64,000 nucleotides of DNA from Burkholderia stabilis. Lineage in GTDB: Bacteria; Pseudomonadota; Gammaproteobacteria; Burkholderiales; Burkholderiaceae. This document shows positions 26,953 through 35,110 of the stretch, in pieces; within the stretch, counting starts at the first letter, position 1, and every line of letters begins with the position of its first letter. The position numbers were made by a program, and so were the translations under genes. The notes beneath the pieces are model-generated. The model had not been told where the DNA came from, did no database searches, and saw only the letters and a list, made by a program, of their open reading frames with translations. The stretch lies in contig NZ_CP016443.1 of the NCBI RefSeq assembly GCF_001742165.1, forward strand, positions 1,240,001 through 1,304,000, written 5' to 3'.

Positions 26953-27672
26953 TTACGGTTGCAGCGAATAACCCATCCCGCGATGCGTGCGGATCGGGTC
27001 GCGTTCGGGGTCGATCGCGCGCAGCTTGGCGCGCAGCGTCTTGACGTGCGTGTCGACCGTGCGGTCGGCCGAATCGAAGGCCTCGTGCCACACGAGGTCC
27101 ATCAGTTGCTCGCGCGAATAGATGCGCCCCGGATGCCGGACCAGCAACGCGAGCAGGCCGAACTCGTAGCGTGTCAGGTCCAGCGCGTGGCCGAGCCACG
27201 ACACGCGCGCACCATCGGTGTCGAGCACGAAACCCGGCGCAACGGGCCCGGCTGCAGTGGCCGGCGCCGGCATCGGCATCGGTTGCGGTTGCGGCGCGGC
27301 CGGCCGGTGGAAGCGGCGCAGGATCACGCGCACCCGCGCGGCCAGCTCGCGCGGCGAAAACGGCTTGACCACGTAATCGTCGGCGCCGATTTCGAGCCCG
27401 ACGATCCGGTCGATTTCATCGTGCCGCGCGGTCAGGAAGATCACCGGGATATCGGTGAACGTGCGCAACCGCCGGCACACTTCGAAGCCGCTCATGTCCG
27501 GCAGGCCGACGTCGAGCACGACCAGGTCGAAGTGCGACTCGGACAGGCGGTCGAGCGCCGCCTGCCCGAGCGTGCAGTGGACGGTCTGCATGCCGTCGGT
27601 GCCGAGGGCGTAGACGATCGTGTCCGCGATCGCCATTTCATCTTCGACGATCAGGATATTGGGCTGATTCAT
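26953..27672 (-). CDS. creB: Response regulator CreB (OmpR family)
   Basis: The 239-residue protein has a receiver domain with phosphoacceptor Asp54 (LDVGLPDM) and conserved Lys at about 104 (VVKPFS), a Pro/Ala/Met linker of about 25 residues, and an OmpR-type winged helix at the C-terminus (SREQLMDLVW, TVDTHVKTLRAKL). With creC and creD downstream the identity as CreB is firm. The linker, rich in PQPQPMPMPAP, is longer than in E. coli CreB. Confidence 0.93.
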   Translation of the reverse strand: MNQPNILIVEDEMAIADTIVYALGTDGMQTVHCTLGQAALDRLSESHFDLVVLDVGLPDMSGFEVCRRLRTFTDIPVIFLTARHDEIDRIVGLEIGADDYVVKPFSPRELAARVRVILRRFHRPAAPQPQPMPMPAPATAAGPVAPGFVLDTDGARVSWLGHALDLTRYEFGLLALLVRHPGRIYSREQLMDLVWHEAFDSADRTVDTHVKTLRAKLRAIDPERDPIRTHRGMGYSLQP

Positions 27673-27753
27673 GGTCTCGGGCAGGGCTCGCGTTTCCGGT
27701 GCGACATTGTACGCACGGCCGGACCGGGCGCGAGCCGCAGCGAGACGCCGGCG

Positions 27754-28467
27754 CTACGCCACGCGGCCGCTCACCGGAATCGATGCGCCGGTGATCGCCT
27801 GCGCGTCGGCCGACAGCAGGAAGCCGATCGTCGCGGCGATCTGTTCCGGCCGCACCCAGCGCGTGAAATCCGTATCGGGCATGTCCGCGCGATTCGGCGG
27901 CGTATCGATGATGCTCGGCAGGATCGCGTTCACCGTCACGCCGCGATCGAGCAGTTCGGCCGCCAGCGCCTCGGTGAGCCGCGCGACGCCGGCCTTCGCG
28001 GCCGCATACGCGCCCATGCCCGCGCCGGCCTTGAACGCCGCGCCCGCGCCGATGTTCACGACGCGGCCGGCCGGGCTCGCCACCAGGTACGGCAGCGCGG
28101 CCTTCGACGCGTTCAGCGCGGTCTTCACGTTCAGTTCGTACATGCGGTCCCACGTCGCGGCGTCGCCGTCGGCGATCGTCTGCCACGTGAAAGCGCCGGC
28201 GATGTTCAGCAGCGCGTCGACGCGGCCGAATTCGCGCTGCACGATGTCGAGCGCCCGGACGGCCGCCTGCGGATCGACGAGATCGATGCCGCCGATGCGC
28301 AACGCATCGGCCGGCACGCCGGGCAGCGCCGGTGCCGCCGGCGCTTCGCCCCGGCCGATCAGCGCGACGCGTGCGCCGCGCTCGCTCAGCCACGCGGCCG
28401 TCGCGACGCCCAGATGGCCGAATCCGCCGGTAATCGCGACTGCCTTGCCTTTCAGGTCGTGTTCCAT
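27754..28467 (-). CDS. Short-chain dehydrogenase/reductase
   Basis: The 237-residue SDR has a glycine motif GGFGHLG, a structural NIAGAF motif, GAGAAFKAG at the catalytic serine position and YAAAK with catalytic Tyr and Lys. The serine position reads as Gly/Ala in this stretch (NIGAGAA), which is unusual and could lower activity. ATG at 28467 follows AGGAGAGAAC. It lies 81 bases upstream of creB on the same strand. Confidence 0.85.
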   Translation of the reverse strand: MEHDLKGKAVAITGGFGHLGVATAAWLSERGARVALIGRGEAPAAPALPGVPADALRIGGIDLVDPQAAVRALDIVQREFGRVDALLNIAGAFTWQTIADGDAATWDRMYELNVKTALNASKAALPYLVASPAGRVVNIGAGAAFKAGAGMGAYAAAKAGVARLTEALAAELLDRGVTVNAILPSIIDTPPNRADMPDTDFTRWVRPEQIAATIGFLLSADAQAITGASIPVSGRVA

Positions 28468-28573
28468 CGATGTTCTCTCCTGGATCGAGGGTTGCTTGAT
28501 GATGCGTGGTGCATGGTTCATGCCGGCCGCAGCACGAGCGTGCGAGGCCGGCGTGCCGACAGCGTAGCGCCCT

Positions 28574-29482
28574 TCACGCATCCGTGCGCGCAGCGACGAG
28601 ATTGCGGCGGCGCAGTTCCTCCGTCGTTTCGCCCCGGTTGCCCGGCTGCCAGCCCGGCGGCAGCATCACGAAGCGGATCGCGGTCCACACGTCGCGGGCC
28701 GTCGCGACGTCGCGCACGAGGCTCGCCCAGTGTTCGAGCTCGACGACGAACGGATTGCGCGAGCGGGTCGGCGTGACGAGGCCGTAGCGGCACGGCTCGT
28801 CGGCGCGTTCGGCGACATAGGTGCCGAACAGCCGGTCGAACACGATCAGCACACCGCCGTAGTTCGCATCGAGGTAGTCGAGGTTCGACGCATGGTGCAC
28901 ACGATGCGCGGACGGCGTGTTGAACACGTATTCGAGCCAACCGAGCTTCGGCATCCACGTGTTGTGCAGCCAGAACTGGTACATCAGGTTGAACGACAGG
29001 ATCGCGAGCACGGCTTCCGGACGCACGCCGAGCCACACGAGCGGCGTGAAGAACATCGCGGCGCCGGCGATCTTGCCGGTCCAGCCGAGACGGAACGCGG
29101 ACGACAGCGTCAGCTGGTTCGGCGAATGATGCACTGCATGGGTCGACCAGAAGAAGCGCACGCGATGCGACGCGCGGTGATACCAGTAGTAGCAGAACTC
29201 CTGGCCGACGAACACGAGCAGCGCGAGCGCGACGCTGTGCAGCGGAATCGTGAAGAGCCGGTGCGCCCAGGCGAAATCGAAGACCGGCGTGGCGAGCGAC
29301 AGCGGCACCAGCGCGAGCAGCTTGCGGCCCGCGAGATCGGCGAGCGACAGCCAGACTTCGTTCCAGTCGAACGGTTCGGGCTGGCGGCTGCGGCGCCACG
29401 TGAGCACCGCCGCCTCGACAAGCGAGACGGCGACGATGAAGAGTGTGACGAAGTACGCGAGCTTTCCTGTGGTCATGAGCAT
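28574..29482 (-). CDS. Sterol desaturase/fatty acid hydroxylase-family membrane enzyme
   Basis: The 302-residue integral membrane protein has four or more hydrophobic helices and the three histidine clusters that hold the di-iron centre: HRASH, HAVHH and HRVHH. Family members insert oxygen or double bonds into lipid chains at the inner membrane. MLMTTGKL at 29482 is preceded by GGAAAGACCC; a second ATG two codons later is possible. It is divergent from a secreted repeat protein, and the 759-base gap between them holds three copies of a direct-repeat site. A role in modifying envelope lipids would fit the neighbouring envelope genes. Confidence 0.87.
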   Translation of the reverse strand: MLMTTGKLAYFVTLFIVAVSLVEAAVLTWRRSRQPEPFDWNEVWLSLADLAGRKLLALVPLSLATPVFDFAWAHRLFTIPLHSVALALLVFVGQEFCYYWYHRASHRVRFFWSTHAVHHSPNQLTLSSAFRLGWTGKIAGAAMFFTPLVWLGVRPEAVLAILSFNLMYQFWLHNTWMPKLGWLEYVFNTPSAHRVHHASNLDYLDANYGGVLIVFDRLFGTYVAERADEPCRYGLVTPTRSRNPFVVELEHWASLVRDVATARDVWTAIRFVMLPPGWQPGNRGETTEELRRRNLVAARTDA

Positions 29483-29594
29483 GATGGGTCTTTCCTTCGG
29501 TTGAGTCGGACGCGTCATGTGCGGCACGTGCTGCCATCGCGTCGGATGGAACGCACTGTAGTGGGCGCGAAACGGAAAGACCACGGATGAAATG

Positions 29595-29609
29595 TGTCGC
29601 CGTATGTCG
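29595..29609 (+). promoter_or_regulatory. TGTCG 10-bp direct-repeat box, copy 1
   Basis: TGTCGCCGTATGTCG, preceded by AAATG. Two TGTCG units start 10 bases apart, as in sites for OmpR/PhoB-type response regulators. It lies about 110 bases upstream of the desaturase. Confidence 0.65.
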
Positions 29610-29708
29610 CCGGGAAATGCGTTCGGGCGGTGTGCAGTGGTCGTTGGCGCGCGTGGCCTGGCGACGGGACGGTTCGCGCCAGCGAGTGCTTTGGGCCTTC
29701 GGGAAATG

Positions 29709-29723
29709 TGTCGCCGTATGTCG
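29709..29723 (+). promoter_or_regulatory. TGTCG 10-bp direct-repeat box, copy 2
   Basis: Identical to copy 1 over all 15 bases and preceded by the same AAATG; the flanks differ. Confidence 0.65.
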
Positions 29724-29960
29724 TGGCGGAGCCGATCGACGACTTGTGCGATACGCGGCGACGGATGCGGCGGCGTGACATACGAACGCTGCCGTTGCCG
29801 AGTGATTCGCGGCTCGCGTATTCGGCATTCATCGGAAGGTTTGCCGCAACGGCTGCATGTCGCGAAGCAACGCATGCCGCGTCGTGATCGTGCATCGTGC
29901 ATTGCCTGCTTTTAATGTGCGTGACGTGCCTCCGCGCATGCAAGGATCGGCCGGCAAATA

Positions 29961-29975
29961 TGTCGCCGCATGTCG
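29961..29975 (+). promoter_or_regulatory. TGTCG 10-bp direct-repeat box, copy 3
   Basis: TGTCGCCGCATGTCG, one change from copies 1 and 2, preceded by AAATA. It lies 266 bases before the secreted repeat protein. Confidence 0.65.
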
Positions 29976-30241
29976 CCACGACACACTTCCGGATGGCGCA
30001 CGCCGCGCGCCGATCAATTCCTCCGTACCTCACTGCCACGCGACTGCATCGCCGGCAGCCTTGCCCGACGCGGCATGCCCGCGATCCGCACGGACGACGC
30101 ACGCATTCGTCGTACCGAAAAACACGCGCCACGTGTAACACCGCGACATCTTTTATGACGCGACTGGCGCGCGCTGCCGTCCTAAAGTTCGTCCCGTCGC
30201 CACGCCACCGCGTGCACCGAAACGAACCGCAAGGACACCCG

Positions 30242-30958
30242 ATGAAAACCCGCTTCCTCGTCACCGCCGCCGCTCTCGTCACGCTCGCCAGCGCGCCGGC
30301 CTTCGCCGGCTGGTCCGGCCACGGCACCGCCTACACGCCGCGCGGCACCTACAGCGGCGCGCATGCCGGCTCGTGCGGCGGCGGCAGCTGCTCGCACGCC
30401 GGCGGCGTGATCGGCCGCGGCGGCGGCCTCGCAACCAATACGGGCACCGTCACGCGCACCGCGCCGGGCCAGTTCTCGAACAGCGGCACCGCCGTCGGCC
30501 CCAACGGGCGCTCGGTCGAGCACAACGGCGACACGAGCTGCGCGGACGGCACCTGCTCGCATACCGGTTCGCTGACGGGCTCGGACGGCCGCAGCGCATC
30601 GACGTCGGGCAGCGTGACGCGCAACGGCCCAGGCCAGTACGCGTCGAGCGGCACGATCACCGGATCGGGCGGCAACACGGCCAGCCACACGGCGTCGACG
30701 AATTGCGCGGGGTCGACCTGCTCGCGCTCGGGCACCGTGACGGGTACGGATGGCGGCAGCGTCACGCATTCCGGCAGCGCGACGCGCGTCGCACCCGGCG
30801 TCGTGACGACGTCGGGCGGCTCGACCATCGTTCATGGCGGTACGGTGTCGACCGGCGGCACGGCGGTGATTCACGGCAGCACGGCGGCCGGCGGCACGGT
30901 CGTCGTGGCGGGAGGAACGGTGCCGGTGCCCGTCGCGCCGCCCCGCCGGCTGCGGTGA
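30242..30958 (+). CDS. Secreted Gly/Ser/Thr-rich protein with three C-x4-C repeats
   Basis: The 238-residue protein has a signal peptide (MKTRFLVTAAALVTLASAPAFA, cleavage after residue 22) and a mature part of three tandem units of 54-55 residues (about 28-81, 82-136, 137-191). Each contains one C-x4-C pair (CGGGSC, CADGTC, CAGSTC) and a VTRxxPGQ-type motif; a fourth, degenerate VHGGTV region follows. I do not recognise a named family. ATG at 30242 follows AAGGACACCCG. The frame ends abruptly at a TGA, and the next frame over carries a Pro-rich segment that probably belongs to the same protein (see 30955). Confidence 0.85.
   Translation: MKTRFLVTAAALVTLASAPAFAGWSGHGTAYTPRGTYSGAHAGSCGGGSCSHAGGVIGRGGGLATNTGTVTRTAPGQFSNSGTAVGPNGRSVEHNGDTSCADGTCSHTGSLTGSDGRSASTSGSVTRNGPGQYASSGTITGSGGNTASHTASTNCAGSTCSRSGTVTGTDGGSVTHSGSATRVAPGVVTTSGGSTIVHGGTVSTGGTAVIHGSTAAGGTVVVAGGTVPVPVAPPRRLR
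30323..30814 (+). repeat. Three tandem 54-55-codon repeats within the secreted protein gene
   Basis: The translated units align along their length: GT-x2-G/P opening, C-x4-C-S-x-(A/T/S)-G in the first half, TGS/GTD middle and (V/A)TR-x2-PG near the end. Spacing between C-x4-C pairs is 54-55 residues. Confidence 0.8.
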
Positions 30959-31329
30959 TCGTGACGCCGCCAGTTACCGCCACGGTCGCTGTCGCGCCGC
31001 CGGCGCCGGCTGCCGTCGTCGTCGCGGCGCCGCCGGCTCCGGCCGCTGTCGTCGTCACGCCTGCGCCGCCCAAAACCGTCGTCGTCGCACCGCCGCCGAA
31101 AGTCGTGCATGTTGCGCCGCCGAAAGCGGTCGTGATTGCACCTGCCCCGGCCCCGCGCATCGTCTACGTCGCACCGCCCCCGCCGAAGGTCCTGTACCTC
31201 GCACCGCCGCTGCCGCGTTCCGTGTACGTCGCCCCGCGCGCCGTGTATGTCGCTCACCCGCCGCGCGCGGTCGTCTGGGTGCCCGCCCACTGGGCCGGCC
31301 GCATCTGGGTGCCTGCTCACTGGGCGTAA
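30955..31329 (+). pseudogene. Detached Pro/Val/Ala-rich C-terminal segment ending in WVPAHWA repeats
   Basis: A frame one base off from the secreted protein stays open for 124 codons: VAPPAPAAVVVAPP-type repeats, then RIVYVAPPPPKVLYLAPP and two WVPAHWA units at the end. It has no signal peptide of its own. A GTG overlaps the upstream TGA (GTGA), but the composition and the secretion requirement suggest it is the C-terminal part of the preceding protein, split by loss of one base in the run CGCCGCCCCGCCGG near 30940-30950. Programmed frameshifting, translational coupling or a sequencing error cannot be excluded. Confidence 0.6.
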
Positions 31330-31419
31330 CCCGATATCGATCCGTTTCGTTTTCCACCCGTTTCCGTTTCATCAACCACCCGGCCGGCGCAGACCGTCGG
31401 CCACGCAAGGAGAAACCCC

Positions 31420-31725
31420 ATGAAGTCCATCAAGAAGATGATTGCCGTCGTCGTTTTGTGTATCGTCTCAGCAGCAGCGTCGGCCCAGCAGATGCCGGCG
31501 GGCGCGGCGAACGGCGGCGCACGCGTCGAACATGCGCTGATGCAGTTGCAGGCCCGCTTCGCCAGCGCGAACACGACGCACGACGGCAAGCTCACCCGCG
31601 AGCAGGCCGCCGCGGGCATGCCGATGGTCGCGCAGCATTTCGACGAGATCGACACGCAGCGCAACGGCTATGTCACGCTCGCGCAGATCGCCGGCTTCAT
31701 GCGCCAGCGCATGGCGGCCCGCTGA
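31420..31725 (+). CDS. Secreted small EF-hand-like protein
   Basis: The 101-residue protein has a signal peptide (cleavage near SAAASA, residue 22) and two EF-hand-like loops: NTTHDGKLTREQ (51-62) and DTQRNGYVTLAQ (78-89). Positions 1, 5 and 6 fit calcium loops, but position 12 is Gln in both instead of Glu, so calcium binding may be weak or lost. ATG follows AAGGAGAAACCCC. The gene ends 45 bases before the response regulator gene and is probably co-transcribed with it. Confidence 0.85.
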   Translation: MKSIKKMIAVVVLCIVSAAASAQQMPAGAANGGARVEHALMQLQARFASANTTHDGKLTREQAAAGMPMVAQHFDEIDTQRNGYVTLAQIAGFMRQRMAAR

Positions 31726-31770
31726 CCGACAACGAGCGTGCGGCCGCGCGGCCGTACCGGGAGGCAGCCG

Positions 31771-32484
31771 ATGGAACAGTCCAGCAAGATCATCGTGCTC
31801 GACGACGAAGCCGAGTTGCGCAACATGCTGCAGCGCTTCCTGACCGGCCAGGGCTTCCAGGTCCGCGCGGTTGCCGACGGCAAGCGGCTCGATCGCCTGC
31901 TGCAGCGCGAACCGTACGACTTGCTGGTGCTCGACCTGATGATGGAACCCGAGGACGGCCTGAGCGTGTGCCGGCGCCTGCGCGCCGAAGGCCACACGCT
32001 GCCGATCCTGATGCTGACCGCGAAAGGCGACGCGGCCGACAAGGTCGTCGGCCTCGAAACCGGCGCCGACGATTACCTGGCCAAGCCGTTTCTCCCCGAC
32101 GAACTCGTTGCGCGCGTGCGTGCGCTGCTGCGGCGGCAGAAGATGGCGGCCGGCGAACCGACGGTGACGTCGCAACGATTGCGCTTCGGCGCGTTCACGT
32201 TCGACGTCGGCCAGCAGACGCTGATGCGCGACGGCGCGCTCGTCGAGATCCATTCGGCGCAGATGCTGCTGTTGCACGCGCTCGGCTCGTCGCCGAACCG
32301 CGCGGTGAGCCGCGAGAACCTGCTCGCCCGCGCGCGCGGCCGCGACCACGACGCACTCGATCGCAGCGTCGACGTGCAGATCCTGCGGCTGCGCCAGATC
32401 GTCGAGGACGATCCCGGCAAACCGCGCTTCATCAAGACCGTCTGGGGCATCGGCTACATGCTGGTGGCCGGCGTCGAGACGTGA
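31771..32484 (+). CDS. OmpR-family response regulator
   Basis: The 237-residue protein has a receiver domain with Asp11/Asp12, phosphoacceptor Asp55 (LVLDLMMEP) and the AKPF lysine, followed by an OmpR-type winged helix (SRENLLARARGRDHD, VDVQILRLRQIVE). The usual proline after the phosphoacceptor loop is shifted (MMEPEDG). ATG at 31771 follows GGGAGGCAGCCG. Its stop overlaps the kinase start (TGATG). It is the natural candidate to bind the four 10-bp-phased TGTCG boxes nearby. Confidence 0.92.
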   Translation: MEQSSKIIVLDDEAELRNMLQRFLTGQGFQVRAVADGKRLDRLLQREPYDLLVLDLMMEPEDGLSVCRRLRAEGHTLPILMLTAKGDAADKVVGLETGADDYLAKPFLPDELVARVRALLRRQKMAAGEPTVTSQRLRFGAFTFDVGQQTLMRDGALVEIHSAQMLLLHALGSSPNRAVSRENLLARARGRDHDALDRSVDVQILRLRQIVEDDPGKPRFIKTVWGIGYMLVAGVET

Positions 32485-33830
32485 TGCGACTCCCGCTGCC
32501 GCGCTCGCTGCTCGCGCGCAACATCGCGCTGCTGGTGGCGCTCGTCGCGCTGTCGCTCGCCTGTTCGCTCGCCGTGCTGCTCCACTACGTGCAGCGCCCG
32601 CGCATCGAACGCGCGTCGATCATCTTCTCCGACTACGTGCAATTGCTCGACCGTACGCTGGCCGCCGTGCCGCCGGACGCGGGCCGCGCGATGGCCGCGC
32701 AGCTCGGCGGCCAGACATCGCCGCCGCCCGCTGCGCCGCCGGGTGCGCCGAACCTGTCGGCCTTCTTCCGCGCCTGGCAGCGCGACGTGTTCATGCAGGC
32801 GCTCGAACGCCACCTGCCGCCCGGGCTGCCGGCGCGCTGGCAATCGGGCGACGACGAACGCCTGTGGATCCGGCTGCATGCGGCCGGCTCGCCCGTCTGG
32901 GTGCCGCTGCCGATGGCCGCCGACGCGCAGGCGAGCGGCATCACGACGGCCCTCGCGCTGTCGGTCGGGCTGGCGCTGCTCGCTGCGCTGACCGGCTATC
33001 TGATCCAGCTCCACTTGAACCGGCCGCTCGACGCGCTGGCACGGGCGGCGCAGCGCGTGAGCGCGGGCGAGCGCCCGCCGCCGCTGCCGACCGACGGCCC
33101 GACCGAAATCGCCGACGTGAGCCGTGCGTTCAACCAAATGGCCGACGCGCTGCAACAGGCGGAAGCGACCCGCTCGCTGATGCTGGCCGGCGTGTCGCAC
33201 GACATTCGCACGCCGCTCACCAAGCTGCGCCTCGCGATCGCGATGGCGCTGCCGCGCGGCACCCATGACGCGCTCACCGCCTCGGCCGAGCATTATCTGG
33301 ACCAGATCGATACGATCCTGCAGCAATTCATGGACTACGCCGGCAGCGGCGAGCGCGAAACGCCGCAACCCGGCGACCTGAATGCGCTGATCGGCCAGCT
33401 CGTCGCGGATTTCGCGGGGCTCGGTCACGAATTCGAATTCGACGAAGGCGATGTGCCCGTGTTCGCGTTCCGCCCGATCAGCCTGATGCGGCTGCTGATG
33501 AACCTGATGCAGAACGCCGTCGTGTATGGACGTACGGGCCTCGGCGTACGTACCTGGACCGAACGGGGCATCGCATATGCGGTGGTCGGCGATCGCGGCA
33601 ACGGCATCGGCGCCGCCGAACTCGAACGACTGAAGGCGCCGTTCAGCCGGGGCGCGAACGCGCGCAGCCATGCGGGCGGCACCGGCCTCGGCCTCGCGAT
33701 CGTCGAGCGGATCGCCCGCCTGCACGGCGGCTCGCTGACGTTTCGCGACCGCGACGGCGGCGGCCTGGAGGCCGTCGTCGCGCTGCCGCTCGATTCGTCA
33801 GCGCCGGGCCGCCCGTCGCTGACGGCCTGA
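32484..33830 (+). CDS. EnvZ-like sensor histidine kinase
   Basis: The 448-residue kinase has helix 1 at about 12-34, a periplasmic domain of about 115 residues with a Pro/Ala-rich insert (80-90), helix 2 at about 152-176, a HAMP domain, HisKA with GVSHDIRTPLTKL (His239) and an ATPase domain ending in GGTGLGLAIVERI. The layout is that of EnvZ. It overlaps the response regulator gene by one base, so the pair is translationally coupled. The signal is unknown; the neighbours point to the cell envelope. Confidence 0.92.
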   Translation: MRLPLPRSLLARNIALLVALVALSLACSLAVLLHYVQRPRIERASIIFSDYVQLLDRTLAAVPPDAGRAMAAQLGGQTSPPPAAPPGAPNLSAFFRAWQRDVFMQALERHLPPGLPARWQSGDDERLWIRLHAAGSPVWVPLPMAADAQASGITTALALSVGLALLAALTGYLIQLHLNRPLDALARAAQRVSAGERPPPLPTDGPTEIADVSRAFNQMADALQQAEATRSLMLAGVSHDIRTPLTKLRLAIAMALPRGTHDALTASAEHYLDQIDTILQQFMDYAGSGERETPQPGDLNALIGQLVADFAGLGHEFEFDEGDVPVFAFRPISLMRLLMNLMQNAVVYGRTGLGVRTWTERGIAYAVVGDRGNGIGAAELERLKAPFSRGANARSHAGGTGLGLAIVERIARLHGGSLTFRDRDGGGLEAVVALPLDSSAPGRPSLTA

Positions 33831-33866
33831 TGACCTGACGGCTTGACGGCCGCCCGCGCCGGCGCG

Positions 33867-33881
33867 TGACATGCGCCGACA
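33867..33881 (-). promoter_or_regulatory. TGTCG 10-bp direct-repeat box, copy 4 (lipoprotein promoter)
   Basis: On the minus strand TGTCGGCGCATGTCA, preceded by an AATTA stretch, matching the three copies at 29.6-30.0 kb. It lies 168 bases before the DUF4410 lipoprotein gene and 37 bases after the kinase gene. Confidence 0.6.
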
Positions 33882-34048
33882 TAATTCCTGCGTGGCGCGC
33901 CGCGCCCGACCTCCGCATACTTGCGCCTGCGTGTTGCGCAACGGCATGACAACCCTTCTCCGCCAGCGTCCACGCCCCGCTTCCGATCGTTCGCGTTCCT
34001 GAATGCCGCGACAGTATCGGCACCTTCATCCAGGCAACGGAGATCGAC

Positions 34049-34821
34049 ATGTTCACTTCCCTTCACGCACTTGCCGCACAGGCCAAACGTCTGACCAGTG
34101 CCGCGCTGATCGCGAGCGCGCTCGCCATGACCGGCTGCGCATCGACCGCGATCACGGCCACGACCTCCGTGCCGGCGGCACGCGCACTGCCGCAGGTTCA
34201 CGCGGACGTCGTGTATGTATCCGCTTTCGACGTGGGCGCAACCGACGTCAAGGTCGACGGCGGGATGATCAGCAAGCTCGCGACCCTCGCGCACGGTTCA
34301 TCCGCCGACGTGCAGCGCCAGCAGAGCGCGCTAAGACCCGCGCGCAGCTCGCCGACGCGCTCGTGCGCGAACTCCGGTCGCAAGGCCTGCCCGCGCTGCG
34401 CGCCGACGGCCCGGTGCCCGACGACCGCGACGCGCTGGTCATCGAAGGCCGATTCGAGACGATTGACGCCGGCAACCGCCGCCGGCGCGTGCTGATCGGC
34501 CTCGGCGCGGGCAAGAGCGAAGTGGGCGCGTCGGTCACCGTGCTGTTCCAGCCGGCCCACGGCGCACCGCAGCCGCTCCATACGTTCTCCGCCAGCGCGA
34601 ACAGCGGCCACCTGCCCGGCATGGTGGAAACCGCCGGGGTCGGCGCGGCGGCCGGCCGCCTCGCGACGTCGGCAGCGGTCGGCGCCGGCCTGCACGGCGC
34701 GTCGGAAGCCAAGCACGACACGGTGGCATCCGATACGGACCGGCTCGCACGCTCGATCGCGAAGCAGCTCGCCACGCAGAACGCGGCGAACGCATGGCTG
34801 CCGACGGCGGTGGCGAGCTGA
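34049..34821 (+). pseudogene. DUF4410-family lipoprotein gene with a frameshift
   Basis: The first frame starts with a lipoprotein signal peptide (ALAMTGC, lipidated Cys30) and the DUF4410 N-terminal part (VVYVSAFDVGATDVKVDGG). Homology continues in another frame from about 34333 (KTRAQLADALVRELRSQGLPAL, then FETIDAGNRRRRVLIGLGAGKSE) to the stop at 34821. The two halves join cleanly if one base is restored near CTAAG at 34331-34335. As given, translation would stop early with a scrambled tail. It is either a recent inactivation, a phase-variable site or a sequencing error. A regulatory box lies upstream at 33867. Confidence 0.8.
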
Positions 34822-34853
34822 CGCATCGCCGCTCTGCACGCGCGACGCAGGGC

Positions 34854-34981
34854 GGTGCGCGGTGCGCGGTGCGCGGTGTGCGGTGTGCGGTGTGCGGTGT
34901 GCGCCGTGCGCCGTGCGCCGTGCGCCGTGCGCCGTGCGGCAGGCAGCAGGCAGCAGGCAGCAGGCAGCAGGCAGCAGGCAG
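34854..34981. repeat. Heptanucleotide tandem repeat array (about 18 units, four variants)
   Basis: Units in order: GGTGCGC x3, GGTGTGC x4, a two-base slip, CGTGCGC x4, CGTGCGG x1, CAGGCAG x6. All have a 7-base period, so the array evolved by slippage and is probably variable between strains. It lies between the lipoprotein pseudogene and the DapB-like gene, 130 bases before the latter's start, and does not appear to be translated. Confidence 0.9.
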
Positions 34982-35110
34982 GCGAGCATGCGGACGGCCG
35001 GGCATAATGCGCAAGGCTCGTCCGCTGCAGCCCGCGCCGCAATCGTGCTGCACGATCCGACAGCCCTCGCCATTCCCGTCTCGAATCCTGAATCTCAACC
35101 CGTCAATTTC

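Larger units (their letters stand above)
29483..30241. other. Long intergenic region with three direct-repeat sites
   Basis: This 759-base gap between the divergent desaturase and secreted-protein genes contains no convincing gene; open frames have weak codon use and no ribosome sites. It holds three copies of TGTCGCC-g-tRTGTCG (29595, 29709, 29961), each an exact pair of TGTCG with 10-base period, preceded by AAAT. It is less GC-rich near the copies. Promoters for both flanking genes must lie here. Confidence 0.6.

Noticed and set aside
25453..28776. 1107-codon plus-strand frame across creC, creB and an SDR
   Set aside because: Antisense to three well-supported genes, with no family features.
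29594..29887. Possible small genes in the 759-base gap
   Set aside because: No ribosome sites or codon bias, and they run through the direct-repeat boxes.
34862..35110. Coding extension of the DapB-like gene through the heptamer repeats
   Set aside because: It would translate as CAVRGVR-type repeats; the Rossmann start at 35111 fits the family.
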